Source: Terriglobia bacterium (lineage in GTDB: Bacteria; Acidobacteriota; Terriglobia; Terriglobales; Acidobacteriaceae). From it: 64,000 nucleotides of DNA. The position numbers and the translations under genes were made by a program. Location: contig JAIQGE010000012.1 of NCBI GenBank assembly GCA_020072815.1, positions 1 through 64,000 of the forward strand. The letters run 5' to 3'. Positions 17,732-26,048 of the stretch are shown in pieces (positions within the stretch are counted from its first letter, which is position 1; every line of letters starts with the position of its first letter). The notes beneath the pieces were generated by a model. That model saw nothing but the letters and a program-made list of their open reading frames with translations. It was not told the DNA's origin and made no database searches.

Positions 17732-18409
17732 ATGTTCGAGGACAGAGTGGATGCAGGCCAACAACTCGCGCAGCGCCTGACCGAATATGCAGGCCGCCCT
17801 GACGTGATTGTATTGGGCGTTCCTCGCGGAGGCGTGCCCGTAGCGTTTGAGATTGCGCAAGCGCTGCACGCGCCGCTCGATATCCTGCTGGTCCGTAAAC
17901 TGGGCGCTCCTGGGCAACGAGAACTTGCCATGGGCGCGATCGCCAGCGGCGGAGTCCGCATTATGAACGAAGAGGTTGTCCGCGATTTGGCCGTCAGTGA
18001 AGAGCAGATTGCAGCCGCCGTCGCCGAACAAGAGGCCGAACTGCAGCGGCGCGAGCAACTGTATCGCGGCGTTCGTCCCGGCATTTCCGTGCATGGCAAA
18101 ACCGTAATCCTGGTGGACGACGGCATTGCCACAGGTTCAAGCATGTTCGCCGCCATCAGCGCGCTGCGCACGCTTCAGCCGAAGAAGATCGTCGTAGCTG
18201 TTCCGGTTGCGCCGCTGCATACCTATCACCAGATCAAGCGAGTTGCAGATGACGTTGTCTGCGCGCTCACGCCGGAAGGCTTCTTTGGGATCAGCGAATT
18301 CTATGGGAGCTTCCCGCAGATTGAAGACGCCGAGGTCAGCGCTCTTCTGGCCCGCTCCGCGGAAGAGTCGCGCGCCTTGCGCAAGCCGGAGAAACGAGGT
18401 GTCGCATGA
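17732..18409 (+). CDS. Phosphoribosyltransferase-domain protein
   Basis: A 225-residue type I phosphoribosyltransferase fold. The PRPP-binding motif is VILVDDGIATGSSM, and an upstream loop VPRGGVPVAFEIA matches the family. Stand-alone proteins of this kind are common in stress-linked operons, and their substrate is not established. Translation starts at ATG 17732 after GAGGTG; the same ribosome-binding site precedes the next two genes. Its stop overlaps the hydrolase start (ATGA). Confidence 0.87.
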   Translation: MFEDRVDAGQQLAQRLTEYAGRPDVIVLGVPRGGVPVAFEIAQALHAPLDILLVRKLGAPGQRELAMGAIASGGVRIMNEEVVRDLAVSEEQIAAAVAEQEAELQRREQLYRGVRPGISVHGKTVILVDDGIATGSSMFAAISALRTLQPKKIVVAVPVAPLHTYHQIKRVADDVVCALTPEGFFGISEFYGSFPQIEDAEVSALLARSAEESRALRKPEKRGVA

Positions 18410-19119
18410 CAACCAAGCGGTTCGATCAACATGGGCCGGTCAAACCGGTCAGCATTGCAGTGGACGATATCGTCCTTCACGGCGATTTTCGCATGGTGAG
18501 CGACGCGCGGGGCTTGGTGATTTTCGTCCACGGCAGCGGAAGCAGCCGTTTCAGTCCCAGAAACCGCTACGTCGCGGAAGAGCTGAACAAACACGGGCTC
18601 GCGACCTTGTTACTGGACCTTCTGACGGAGGAGGAACACAGGATTGATGAGCAAACCATGGAGTACCGGTTTGACATTCCCATGCTCGCGCGACGGGCCA
18701 CGCTGGTTGCGTCCTGGGCGCAGCGCCAGCCAGAGATGGGCCGGCTGCCCATTGGGCTCTTTGGGGCCAGCACCGGCGCCGCGGCAGCGCTGATCGCGGC
18801 CGCAAATCTAAGGGGTGAAATTGCGGCTGTGGTCTCTCGCGGCGGGCGCGCGGACATGGCAGCGGATGCGCTCGACAAAGTAAAAGCGCCCAGCCTGCTG
18901 ATCGTAGGCGGAGAAGACGAGGTCGTACTTGACCTCAACAAGATAGCGATGGCGCGGATGCACTGCCCCACCAAGCTGCACGTGGTCCCCGGAGCAACCC
19001 ATCTCTTCGAAGAACCTGGCACGCTTGAGGAGGTAGCAACCGTCGCCGCCGGATGGTTCGTTAAAAACATGAAAGACTTCGCGCTCCCTGCGCCGCCGAA
19101 AGCCGTCGGCTGGAAGTAA
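18406..19119 (+). CDS. Alpha/beta hydrolase (dienelactone-hydrolase-like)
   Basis: A 237-residue alpha/beta hydrolase. The oxyanion strand is VIFVHGSGSS. The nucleophile elbow is FGASTGAAA (Ser in GAST), the acid is in GGEDEVV and the histidine in PGATHLFEE, so the triad is complete. This subgroup often sits beside phosphoribosyltransferase genes, as it does here. The substrate is unknown. It is translationally coupled to the previous gene by a 4-bp overlap. Confidence 0.87.
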   Translation: MTTKRFDQHGPVKPVSIAVDDIVLHGDFRMVSDARGLVIFVHGSGSSRFSPRNRYVAEELNKHGLATLLLDLLTEEEHRIDEQTMEYRFDIPMLARRATLVASWAQRQPEMGRLPIGLFGASTGAAAALIAAANLRGEIAAVVSRGGRADMAADALDKVKAPSLLIVGGEDEVVLDLNKIAMARMHCPTKLHVVPGATHLFEEPGTLEEVATVAAGWFVKNMKDFALPAPPKAVGWK

Positions 19120-19169
19120 ACAAGAAACCTACCGAACATTTGCCGAGATCGTTTCGCACGAGGTGCCAT

Positions 19170-19625
19170 ATGAACGTCGAAAATATTATGACCAAGCAGC
19201 CCGTCTGCTGCGGTCCTTCTGATACCGTGCAACACGTCGCTCAGATGATGCGGCAGAATGACATTGGGGCAATGCCCGTGGTGTCTGACCTGGTCTCCAA
19301 AGACCTGGTGGGCATCATCACGGACCGCGACTTGTGCATCACCGCCATGGCCGATGGCAGAGACCCCCGTACCACTCCCATTGTGGATTACTTCACCAAG
19401 ACCGTGGTCACCTGCACTCCGGACGATTCCCTGGAACTCTGCGAGCAAAAGATGAAGCAGCACAGGGTCCGGAGAATCCCCGTGGTTGACAAGAAGAACG
19501 AGTGCGTGGGCATGGTTGTGCAGGCCGACCTTGCGCGCGTGGACAAAGCTGAGAGCTTCCTGGAAATGGTGGCTGAAATTTCCCGGCCAAGCGCCAAGCG
19601 CGCTGTCCCTCTTGCCGTGGCCTGA
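19170..19625 (+). CDS. CBS-domain pair protein
   Basis: A 151-residue protein made of two CBS domains (about 6-60 and 72-128), as in NVENIMTKQPVCCGPSDTV and DYFTKTVVTCTPDDSL. Such Bateman modules bind adenine nucleotides and act as energy or redox sensors. It has no catalytic domain and presumably binds a partner. ATG 19170 follows a GAGGTGCC ribosome-binding site nearly identical to those of the two upstream genes. It is the last gene before a strong terminator. Confidence 0.88.
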   Translation: MNVENIMTKQPVCCGPSDTVQHVAQMMRQNDIGAMPVVSDLVSKDLVGIITDRDLCITAMADGRDPRTTPIVDYFTKTVVTCTPDDSLELCEQKMKQHRVRRIPVVDKKNECVGMVVQADLARVDKAESFLEMVAEISRPSAKRAVPLAVA

Positions 19626-19643
19626 TCACGAATGACGAAGCGC

Positions 19644-19674
19644 AGACCCGGCGCCAAGCCGGGTCTGACTTTTT
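19644..19674 (+). terminator. Rho-independent terminator of the PRTase/hydrolase/CBS operon
   Basis: Perfect 9-bp stem AGACCCGGC / GCCGGGTCT with a 5-base loop, followed by GAC and five T, 19 bp after the CBS gene's stop. Confidence 0.85.
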
Positions 19675-19821
19675 GGGCGGCACGTCAGCACAGCTTCCTT
19701 TCGCTACCGCCGAATGGAGCAATTCGGGCATCTCTCAGCGCAAATTCGCCATGCAGCTTTCTGGCATCATCCAACGACCCCTGTTATCTTCATTTAAGAG
19801 TCAAAACTGATTCGTCAACAG

Positions 19822-20625
19822 ATGACCGCCTTCTTCTCCATCATCGCCATCGGCTTCTTCCTGGGCATGCGGCACGCCACCGACCCCGACCACGTGATTG
19901 CGGTCACCACCATCGTAAGCCGGCAGAACAAGATCAGCCGCGCCGCCCTGACGGGAATCTTCTGGGGCGTGGGACATACTTTGACGATTTTTGTGGTGGG
20001 AACGGCCATCATTCTTTTTGGCGTGGTTATTCCGGCGCGGATCGGCCTCAGCATGGAGTTTTCCGTCGCGCTGATGCTGGTGATTCTGGGCGTGATGAAC
20101 GTGGCGGCGTTTGTGCGTTCGGCGCGGTCCATCGCCAAAGTTCAGCAGGCGTCCACGGTGCACACGCACCACCACAGCCACGGCGATTACATCCACACGC
20201 ATCCGCATGGCCACTTGCCGGAAGCGCATCCCCACGCGCCTGAGAAAACGCCGCTGGCGCGCATGGACCGTCTTTTCGGCGGCGCCGGCCTCTATCGCCA
20301 GTTCCGGCCGCTGTTGATCGGGATTGTGCACGGACTCGCCGGTTCGGCCGCGGTTGCTCTGCTGGTGCTGACCACGATTCGCGATCCTCGCTGGGCCATC
20401 GCTTACCTGCTGGTCTTTGGTCTGGGCACCGTTGCCGGCATGATGCTGATCACCATGAGCATCGCGTCGGTTTTCACCTTCTTCGGACGACGGCACGCGG
20501 CCTTCAGCGTCCGTCTGGGACTGGCGTCCGGGCTGCTCAGCCTGGCTTTTGGTCTGTTGCTGGTGTATCAGATTGGATTCGCCGGAGGACTCTTCAGCGG
20601 ACATCCGCAGTGGACTCCGCGCTAA
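19822..20625 (+). CDS. NiCoT-type nickel/cobalt permease
   Basis: A 267-residue membrane protein with about seven hydrophobic segments. The signature H18-X4-D23-H24 (RHATDPDH) in the first segments is the Ni/Co-binding motif of the HoxN/NixA and UreH-like families. A central cytosolic loop (about 110-150) is strongly His-rich (HTHHHSHGDY, HTHPHGH), like metal-buffering loops in RcnA and NiCoT proteins. Direction of transport cannot be decided; NiCoT members import, RcnA-like members export. No TATAC-N8-GTATA operator is seen in front of it. Confidence 0.85.
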   Translation: MTAFFSIIAIGFFLGMRHATDPDHVIAVTTIVSRQNKISRAALTGIFWGVGHTLTIFVVGTAIILFGVVIPARIGLSMEFSVALMLVILGVMNVAAFVRSARSIAKVQQASTVHTHHHSHGDYIHTHPHGHLPEAHPHAPEKTPLARMDRLFGGAGLYRQFRPLLIGIVHGLAGSAAVALLVLTTIRDPRWAIAYLLVFGLGTVAGMMLITMSIASVFTFFGRRHAAFSVRLGLASGLLSLAFGLLLVYQIGFAGGLFSGHPQWTPR

Positions 20626-20681
20626 GCGTCACGCAAAGCTCGCTATGGTACGCGACCACGTGGGTCTTTCGGCAAAATGCT

Positions 20682-21107
20682 TTACTTCACCCGCATCAGC
20701 ATGACTTCTGTAGATTTGATCAGTGCCGCGGCGAGCTGGCCTTTTTCCAGACGCATCTCCCGCGCTGCGTCCGCGGTAATGATCGACGTGAGATGTTGGC
20801 CCGCGATGGAGAGGGTGACCTGGGCCATCAGGCCCTCGACTTTCAGTTCAACAATCCGGCCGACGAGCTGGTTGCGCCCGCTGATCTTCCTGTAGTTCTC
20901 CCGGCGGTTTTGGATCGGACCGCGCTGCGGCACGGCCGGCAGCAAACGGTCAATCTCCGTTGCCGGTATCCGGTGGTGCCCGCCCGGCGTCTTCGTGGTC
21001 TTGATCTTTCCTTTGTAGATCCACTGCTTCAGGGCCGGATAGCTCACGCCCAGGACCTTACAGGCCTGGCGAACAGGATAAAACTTGGGTTCTGATTCGG
21101 CCTTCAT
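20682..21107 (-). CDS. HTH-TOBE (molbindin-like) regulator or molybdate-binding protein
   Basis: 141 residues. An excisionase/MerR-like HTH at about 10-60 (YPVRQACKVLGVSYPALKQWI, KTPGGHHRIP) is joined to a single TOBE/Mop domain at about 75-139 (GRNQLVGRIVELKVEGLMAQVTLSI). Mop domains bind molybdate or tungstate. The arrangement suits a molybdate-responsive regulator in place of ModE. It lies 3' of the transport genes and on the same strand, so it could be cotranscribed with them. Confidence 0.85.
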   Translation of the reverse strand: MKAESEPKFYPVRQACKVLGVSYPALKQWIYKGKIKTTKTPGGHHRIPATEIDRLLPAVPQRGPIQNRRENYRKISGRNQLVGRIVELKVEGLMAQVTLSIAGQHLTSIITADAAREMRLEKGQLAAALIKSTEVMLMRVK

Positions 21108-21182
21108 GTTCAGGTTCTACTCCAATCCCCTTGCTTCAGCAACATTCGCAACTTTGCACCCATGCTTGTAAATCTGCCCCTG

Positions 21183-21890
21183 TCAAATCGGCGCCAACAG
21201 CGAACGCAGCAACGGAGTCGCTGGAGACCGGTAAAGTTCATCCCATGTGCCTTGCTGCACAATTCTTGCCTGTTCCAGTACGATCACCTGCTGCGGACAC
21301 AAACGTTGCAGGACTTCAGCTTGATGATCAACAGCAATCATGCTGAAACCCATGGTCTGGCTCCAGAAGACCAGATCATCAATCAGTTCACGAACCAATT
21401 GTCGGTCCAAGCCGGCAAACGGCTCATCCAGCAGGACCAAGGGCGGCTTGCGCGCCAGCATCCGAGCCAGACTCACGCGGCGTGCCTGGCCGCCGGAGAT
21501 CAACGACGCCGGCGCCGGCCACAGGTGGCCCAATTGCAAACGGTCACGCAAGGTTTCAATCCACTGTTTCTGTTCACCGTTAGCGGCACGTTCTTTGGAA
21601 ATGCCGAACATGACGTTTTCGCTTACAGTCAAATGGGGAAACAGCCCCGGTTCCTGCGTCAGATATCCCAGCGGACGCTGGTGCAGCGGTCGCGATGGCG
21701 GAAACAGTTGCAGATTGTCGAGCGTCACGGAGCCGCCGTCCGGCTCTTCGATGCCCGCGATGCATGCCAGCACCGTGCTCTTGCCCGCGCCGGACGCGCC
21801 GAACAGCCCCACCGACTGTCCGCGTTTCAGCTCCAGTGAGACGTCCACCGTCAGTTCGCGGCGCTTCTTGATGATGTGGGCCTTAAGCAT
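21183..21890 (-). CDS. modC: Molybdate-type ABC transporter ATP-binding protein
   Basis: 235 residues. Walker A is GASGAGKST, the signature is LISGGQARRVSLAR, Walker B is PLVLLDEPFAG, and the H-loop histidine is in AVDHQ. It lacks the C-terminal TOBE domain that full-length ModC carries, which may be supplied by the HTH-TOBE protein. It overlaps the permease gene by 8 bp. Molybdate, tungstate and sulfate transporters cannot be separated by this subunit. Confidence 0.88.
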   Translation of the reverse strand: MLKAHIIKKRRELTVDVSLELKRGQSVGLFGASGAGKSTVLACIAGIEEPDGGSVTLDNLQLFPPSRPLHQRPLGYLTQEPGLFPHLTVSENVMFGISKERAANGEQKQWIETLRDRLQLGHLWPAPASLISGGQARRVSLARMLARKPPLVLLDEPFAGLDRQLVRELIDDLVFWSQTMGFSMIAVDHQAEVLQRLCPQQVIVLEQARIVQQGTWDELYRSPATPLLRSLLAPI

Positions 21891-22656
21891 GGCGCCGCCG
21901 TTGCGCCAGCACGTGGACCAGCCAGGGAAGCGGCAAAGCCACCGCCAGAAAAACCACCAGCAGCGGCATCACCGCGGGCAAGCCGAAGCTTTGCAGGTTC
22001 ACCCACACCTGTACCGGCATGCCGGAAGGATAGTAAGCCGTGACCACGACCGCGCCGAATTCGCCGATGGCCCGCACCCAGGCGATGCTCAGCGCCACCG
22101 CCAGCCCCAGTCGCGAGAGCGGCAATGTCACGCGCAGAAATACTTTCCATGGCGTCACGCCCAGCAAGGCAGCTTGCTTCTGCAGCATGGTTGGAACGGC
22201 ATCAAAGGCGGCCACCGCACCCAGTACGTAGTAGCCCATGCCCACATAAACCTGCGTGTAGACAAACGCCGTGGCGCTGTTGGTCATCAGGATTCCAAAG
22301 CGTTCCATCCACTGTCCCACCGTTCCATAAGGACCAAACGCCAGGGTAAGCAGGATCCCCAGGGCCAGCGGAGGCGCCAGAATCGGTACCAGCAGGATTG
22401 CTTGCCACACCAGCCGTTCGCGCGTTCGGCAGAGCGCAACATATGCGGCCACCGGCGTGCCGATGGCCACGATGATCGCCATGGCAAACGCCGTCAGCAA
22501 AAGCGATACGCGGACGGAAGACAACGCGGGTCCGCGAACGTCTGGCCCCCATTGCCACGCGCCGATGCGCGCGAACAATGCTGTGAACGGATACAGAAGC
22601 GCCAGCGCGAAGAGCGTAGCGCCGGCCCGTGCCATCCAGCGGCGCTCGATTTTCAT
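21883..22656 (-). CDS. modB: Molybdate/tungstate ABC transporter permease
   Basis: 257 residues with six membrane segments. The EAA loop reads QAALLGVTPWKVFLRVTLPLS, where the ATPase docks, followed by RAIGEFGAVVV, which is conserved in ModB/CysT/WtpB permeases. Its start overlaps the end of the binding-protein gene (ATGA) and its end overlaps modC. Confidence 0.88.
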   Translation of the reverse strand: MKIERRWMARAGATLFALALLYPFTALFARIGAWQWGPDVRGPALSSVRVSLLLTAFAMAIIVAIGTPVAAYVALCRTRERLVWQAILLVPILAPPLALGILLTLAFGPYGTVGQWMERFGILMTNSATAFVYTQVYVGMGYYVLGAVAAFDAVPTMLQKQAALLGVTPWKVFLRVTLPLSRLGLAVALSIAWVRAIGEFGAVVVTAYYPSGMPVQVWVNLQSFGLPAVMPLLVVFLAVALPLPWLVHVLAQRRRHA

Positions 22657-23600
22657 GCGCGCAACTCTGCGGCGTTCTCCAGCGGATCGTAACTATACCG
22701 GCGGAATATGGCTTGACCTTCATTGCCTTTGAGCCATTGCACGAAAGCGGCCGCGCCTTGGGGATTGGCGGCGTCCTTGAGGACCGCAGCATAATAAATG
22801 AGCGGCTCGGGACTATACGACTTACCGCCGACAGACAAACTCACGTCCGGATGGTCAGCTTGAACATTTTGCCTGCTCAGGTTGACGTCCTTAGGCAGCG
22901 CGATGTAGGGCAGATGGAAAGGGCCGGGCTGGATCTTATAAGCCGACGCGGCATCTAGTTCGCCGCTTTGCAGGCGCGCCATCACCGTCGGCTCCGTGAA
23001 GATCTGTTTCTCGTTGAGGGTTGAGCCCAGGACTTTCTCCACCAGGTCCGATTGGTTGTAAGCCTTGGCGGCCAGCATCATAGTAAAGATGATATTGCGC
23101 CCCTGCGGATCGGTGACTGGATCCGTGCGCCCGAACCGCAGTCCTGGCTCCCGCAGGATCTTCCACAAGTCTTCTTTGCCATTGGCGGCAGCTTCAAAGC
23201 GCGAAGCAAAGCGGCTCTTGGGGCTGTACGCGATCACCATTTCCGTGTAGGCGATAGCCTGCGCTGAATCAGCTTTGCCTGCGCGCAGAACGGTGAGCGC
23301 AGGTCCCGGTGTAATCGGGATGAAGACATCCGGACGGATACTGCCTCCAATAATTAACTGCGCCAGAGCGTTGGAACCCTGCGCCCGTCCACGAAACTCC
23401 AGTTGCAAGCTCTGTGCCGCGGCAGTTTTGATGGGGCCTTCCATCATGGAGCCCATGGAACCGGCATAGGCCACGTCCAGCGGCGCCAACTCAGCCGCCC
23501 ATAGATTGGCAGGGAGTCCGGCAAAGGCCACTCCCAAAGCCAGCCAGCAGCCGCGCTCCAAAAGTTGTCTTCTGGTCAGACTCTTTTGCACATGCTTCAT
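22653..23600 (-). CDS. modA: Molybdate/tungstate-binding periplasmic protein (ModA/WtpA type)
   Basis: 315 residues. The N-terminus RRQLLERGCWLALG followed by LPANLWAAEL is a signal with a twin arginine, so Tat export is possible. The body shows the periplasmic binding fold (VAYAGSMGSMMEGPIKTA, RGRAQGSNALAQLI, RPDVFIPITPG, FGRTDPVTDPQGRN). The TDP...DP.G segment is typical of the WtpA/tungstate-molybdate group rather than E. coli ModA. First gene of the transporter operon. Confidence 0.85.
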   Translation of the reverse strand: MKHVQKSLTRRQLLERGCWLALGVAFAGLPANLWAAELAPLDVAYAGSMGSMMEGPIKTAAAQSLQLEFRGRAQGSNALAQLIIGGSIRPDVFIPITPGPALTVLRAGKADSAQAIAYTEMVIAYSPKSRFASRFEAAANGKEDLWKILREPGLRFGRTDPVTDPQGRNIIFTMMLAAKAYNQSDLVEKVLGSTLNEKQIFTEPTVMARLQSGELDAASAYKIQPGPFHLPYIALPKDVNLSRQNVQADHPDVSLSVGGKSYSPEPLIYYAAVLKDAANPQGAAAFVQWLKGNEGQAIFRRYSYDPLENAAELRA

Positions 23601-24342
23601 CGCTGTTTTCCAACAACAACAGGCGCTCTATTGCAGAACGCATGTTAGTTAACGATTTAATACGCCTTTGTTCGTCATTGTCAAATGGTTTTATGCGTAT
23701 GCGTGACTCGCTCTTGACGAGACACACTAGAGCGCGATGGGCCGCCCATGCCGGCTGGGGAGGCCGTCTTCACAACGCGCGCCAGCAAAGTCGTGCATAT
23801 GGCGCCGAGGACCGCCAGCCCAAGCTGACGGAAGCACCGCAACCTGTGAAATACGGAGTGCTCACCATCGGCTATTCCACCCCCGAACGCACGAGGGTAT
23901 CCGGCTCTCTCCGCTGTTGCCGTCATTCTTATCCGGGTAAGCTAAGGTCAGATAGCTCTCTTCGTTTTCTGCTAAGTACAATCTCTAAGCAAGCCCATGA
24001 TCCGGTTCATAGCTAGCGTATAGGTTTCTGAAGGCGTCGCCCCAGGGTGCCATTGCGGGTAGCCAGGGCCGCTTCTTGCGAGCTAAGTTATTGGTTTTTA
24101 TGGCAAAACATTGATCGGCTATTACCCCACTCCAGCGAGAGCGTGTGGGTTAATTTTCTCTAAGACTAGTTTCGGAGAGACCCAGACCTAGAGACTGAAC
24201 CTTGATTCAGCAGACCACATATTCCCATTTTGGAACTAGAATCTGAATTAATGGATCAAAATGAAAACTAAATCGAGGTAACAAACCACAAGTCTGCTAT
24301 TGTGGGGCCGCCGCTCCCCCTTCAAGTCGAGAGACTTTCACT
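23601..24342. other. 742-bp divergent intergenic region before the biosynthetic cluster
   Basis: No supported gene. The region serves the modA operon on one side and the biosynthetic cluster on the other. The only notable element is the TTCCCA..TGGAA inverted-repeat box at 24219-24239. The 124-codon frame at 23642-24016 has no ribosome-binding site or family features. Confidence 0.45.
24219..24239. promoter_or_regulatory. Candidate operator in front of the biosynthetic cluster
   Basis: Contains TATTCCCATTTTGGAACTAG, an imperfect inverted repeat, about 104 bp before the first gene. It matches 16 of 21 positions of the palindromic box at 38305-38325 by my alignment. The regulator is unknown. 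Confidence 0.4.
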
Positions 24343-25857
24343 ATGGCAGATCAGTCGCAACTTGTTGCTTCTTCAACTGCGGTAGTCAATGTCAATGCGC
24401 AGAACGGCGCGTTTCCCGTCGCCGCAAGACAATCTCAAGCAAAGCCCGCCGCCAACGAAGCGGTTCCCGCCATTCTTCTTGAAGACTCAACGGTTTTTGA
24501 GTTGTTCCCTGTCGTAGTACGAACTATCAATGACGCCGAGTGCAACATTGTGCGCGTAGGCGCTCCGGTCCTTACCGCGATCTCAACTTCTTCCATCGGG
24601 CTTGAGGCGGTGCGTCTCTTTCAAAGCGGCCACTCGGTTGGCGCGGTGAAGGCTGCGCTGGGGGAAAAACACGACAGCTCGGCGACCGACCTTTCTCCCC
24701 TCATCACCGCGCTACATAAGGCGCGAATCATCCGTCGCGCCGGTGGAGTCCTCATCTGCGACGAAGCGCCCAGTGCCTGGAAAGTTTTCACCCAGAAATG
24801 CGAATGGGCGGGCTTTGCGGCGCGGCGCGCTACGGTTGGCGCTCTTCTGAAGTACCTGCCGCTGCCCATGTCCTATTCGATTCTGTTTCATGCCCGTCCC
24901 CGATGGCCGCGGGCCAAGCGTCTTGGGGCATTGCACCTGACCCGGCAGAACCTCCAAGGCGTTTTCGGCAGCTCTCTTTTGCCGCGCCAGGTGGACAGAA
25001 TCGCCCAAGACTTCATTTCTGAGCAGATACGGCGCGATCTGGACATCGAGATACTGAATGCCTTCTCCGATCTGAAGGTAGCCAGATGGATACGGCGGTC
25101 GTGCACCATCTCCGGCCTGGAATACCTGAATGAAGCGTTGTCCCGGAAGCAAGGTGTGTTGTTGTCGAGCTTTCACTTCAGTTCCGCCCATCTCATCATT
25201 CTGGTGCTCTGGTTGCACGGATACTCCTTCACCGGCGCAGGCGGCATCACGCGGGCCGCGAACACTCGAGTTCTGCCCTTTGACAATCCCGAGCTTCAAG
25301 CGCAACTGGGTGGATGTGGGAAGGTGAAATGGTTCAGCCACTTCAATTTTGACAGCGTTCTGGCCATGTGCAAGGCGCTGGAAACTGGCGGCATGGTCCT
25401 GGTTTATCCCGACAGCATCTGGACCCGCCCTGCCAAGCAGGTGGCCAAATATTTCGGACACGGCGCCGCCCAATACCGGCCGGCACGGACCATGGTGCCT
25501 TTCCTGGGCCAAAGAGCGGAAGCCAACAAGGGCGTACCCTGGATTTACAAGCAATCGCAAGCGCCGCTGATCCCATTGAAGCTGGTTCGCCTCTCCAACA
25601 GCCGTTTCCATTTGTCCATTGGCCCCGAACTCAAATTAGACCGCCAGGCTTCTGTCGAAGCCATTGCCGCAGAGCTGTACCGGGCGCTTGAGCGGGAGGT
25701 ATGTACCGATCCAGCGGCATGGTCTTATTGGCGAATTCTTCATCAGTTCTTGATTTCTGGTGACTCACCAGCAGGTGAATCAACGGGGAAGGAACCAGCG
25801 AGGGAAGCTGATCTGGGTCCTTCTGCAAGCGGCCCCACTACGAAGGAAAGGAGATAA
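24343..25857 (+). CDS. PqqD-like/RRE domain fused to LpxL/HtrB-type acyltransferase
   Basis: 504 residues. An N-terminal PqqD-like winged helix (about 45-130: VFELFPVVVRTINDAECNIV, then SPLITALHKARIIRRAGG) precedes a lysophospholipid-acyltransferase domain (about 240-480). PqqD-like domains bind peptide leaders in RiPP pathways. In the acyltransferase the motif is H278-FSSA-H283, where LpxL/HtrB members usually have HX4D or HX4E, so the charge relay is altered. The neighbouring small peptide and acyl carrier protein make transfer of an acyl chain to a peptide plausible, though unproven. Start ATG 24343; first gene of the cluster. Confidence 0.8.
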   Translation: MADQSQLVASSTAVVNVNAQNGAFPVAARQSQAKPAANEAVPAILLEDSTVFELFPVVVRTINDAECNIVRVGAPVLTAISTSSIGLEAVRLFQSGHSVGAVKAALGEKHDSSATDLSPLITALHKARIIRRAGGVLICDEAPSAWKVFTQKCEWAGFAARRATVGALLKYLPLPMSYSILFHARPRWPRAKRLGALHLTRQNLQGVFGSSLLPRQVDRIAQDFISEQIRRDLDIEILNAFSDLKVARWIRRSCTISGLEYLNEALSRKQGVLLSSFHFSSAHLIILVLWLHGYSFTGAGGITRAANTRVLPFDNPELQAQLGGCGKVKWFSHFNFDSVLAMCKALETGGMVLVYPDSIWTRPAKQVAKYFGHGAAQYRPARTMVPFLGQRAEANKGVPWIYKQSQAPLIPLKLVRLSNSRFHLSIGPELKLDRQASVEAIAAELYRALEREVCTDPAAWSYWRILHQFLISGDSPAGESTGKEPAREADLGPSASGPTTKERR

Positions 25858-25860
25858 CTC

Positions 25861-25986
25861 GTGAAAGACAATCTAGTCGTTGACGCAGTCTCAATGTCAG
25901 TTGAGACAGTAGAACTGGAAGATGTCGAATTGATGGAAGAAAGCTTCGCGGCTTCTTCTGACACCAACAACGTCGTTGCTGCTTAA
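25861..25986 (+). CDS. 41-aa acidic peptide, candidate RiPP precursor
   Basis: GTG start preceded by AAAGGAGATAACTC, one of the best ribosome-binding sites in the cluster, and only 3 bp after the acyltransferase stop. The middle is strongly acidic (ELEDVELMEESFAASS) and the tail is short, with Ser, Asp, Thr and Asn (SSDTNNVVAA). There is no Cys and no membrane segment. An acidic leader with a small polar tail, between two proteins carrying PqqD-like domains, is how ribosomal peptide precursors are usually placed. It could also be a short structural or regulatory peptide. Confidence 0.6.
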   Translation: MKDNLVVDAVSMSVETVELEDVELMEESFAASSDTNNVVAA

Positions 25987-26048
25987 CTAACCGTTTCGCA
26001 ACTGGGAGCCGCGGCCACGGGCCTTGCGCTTGTGGCTGCGCTTTCCCG

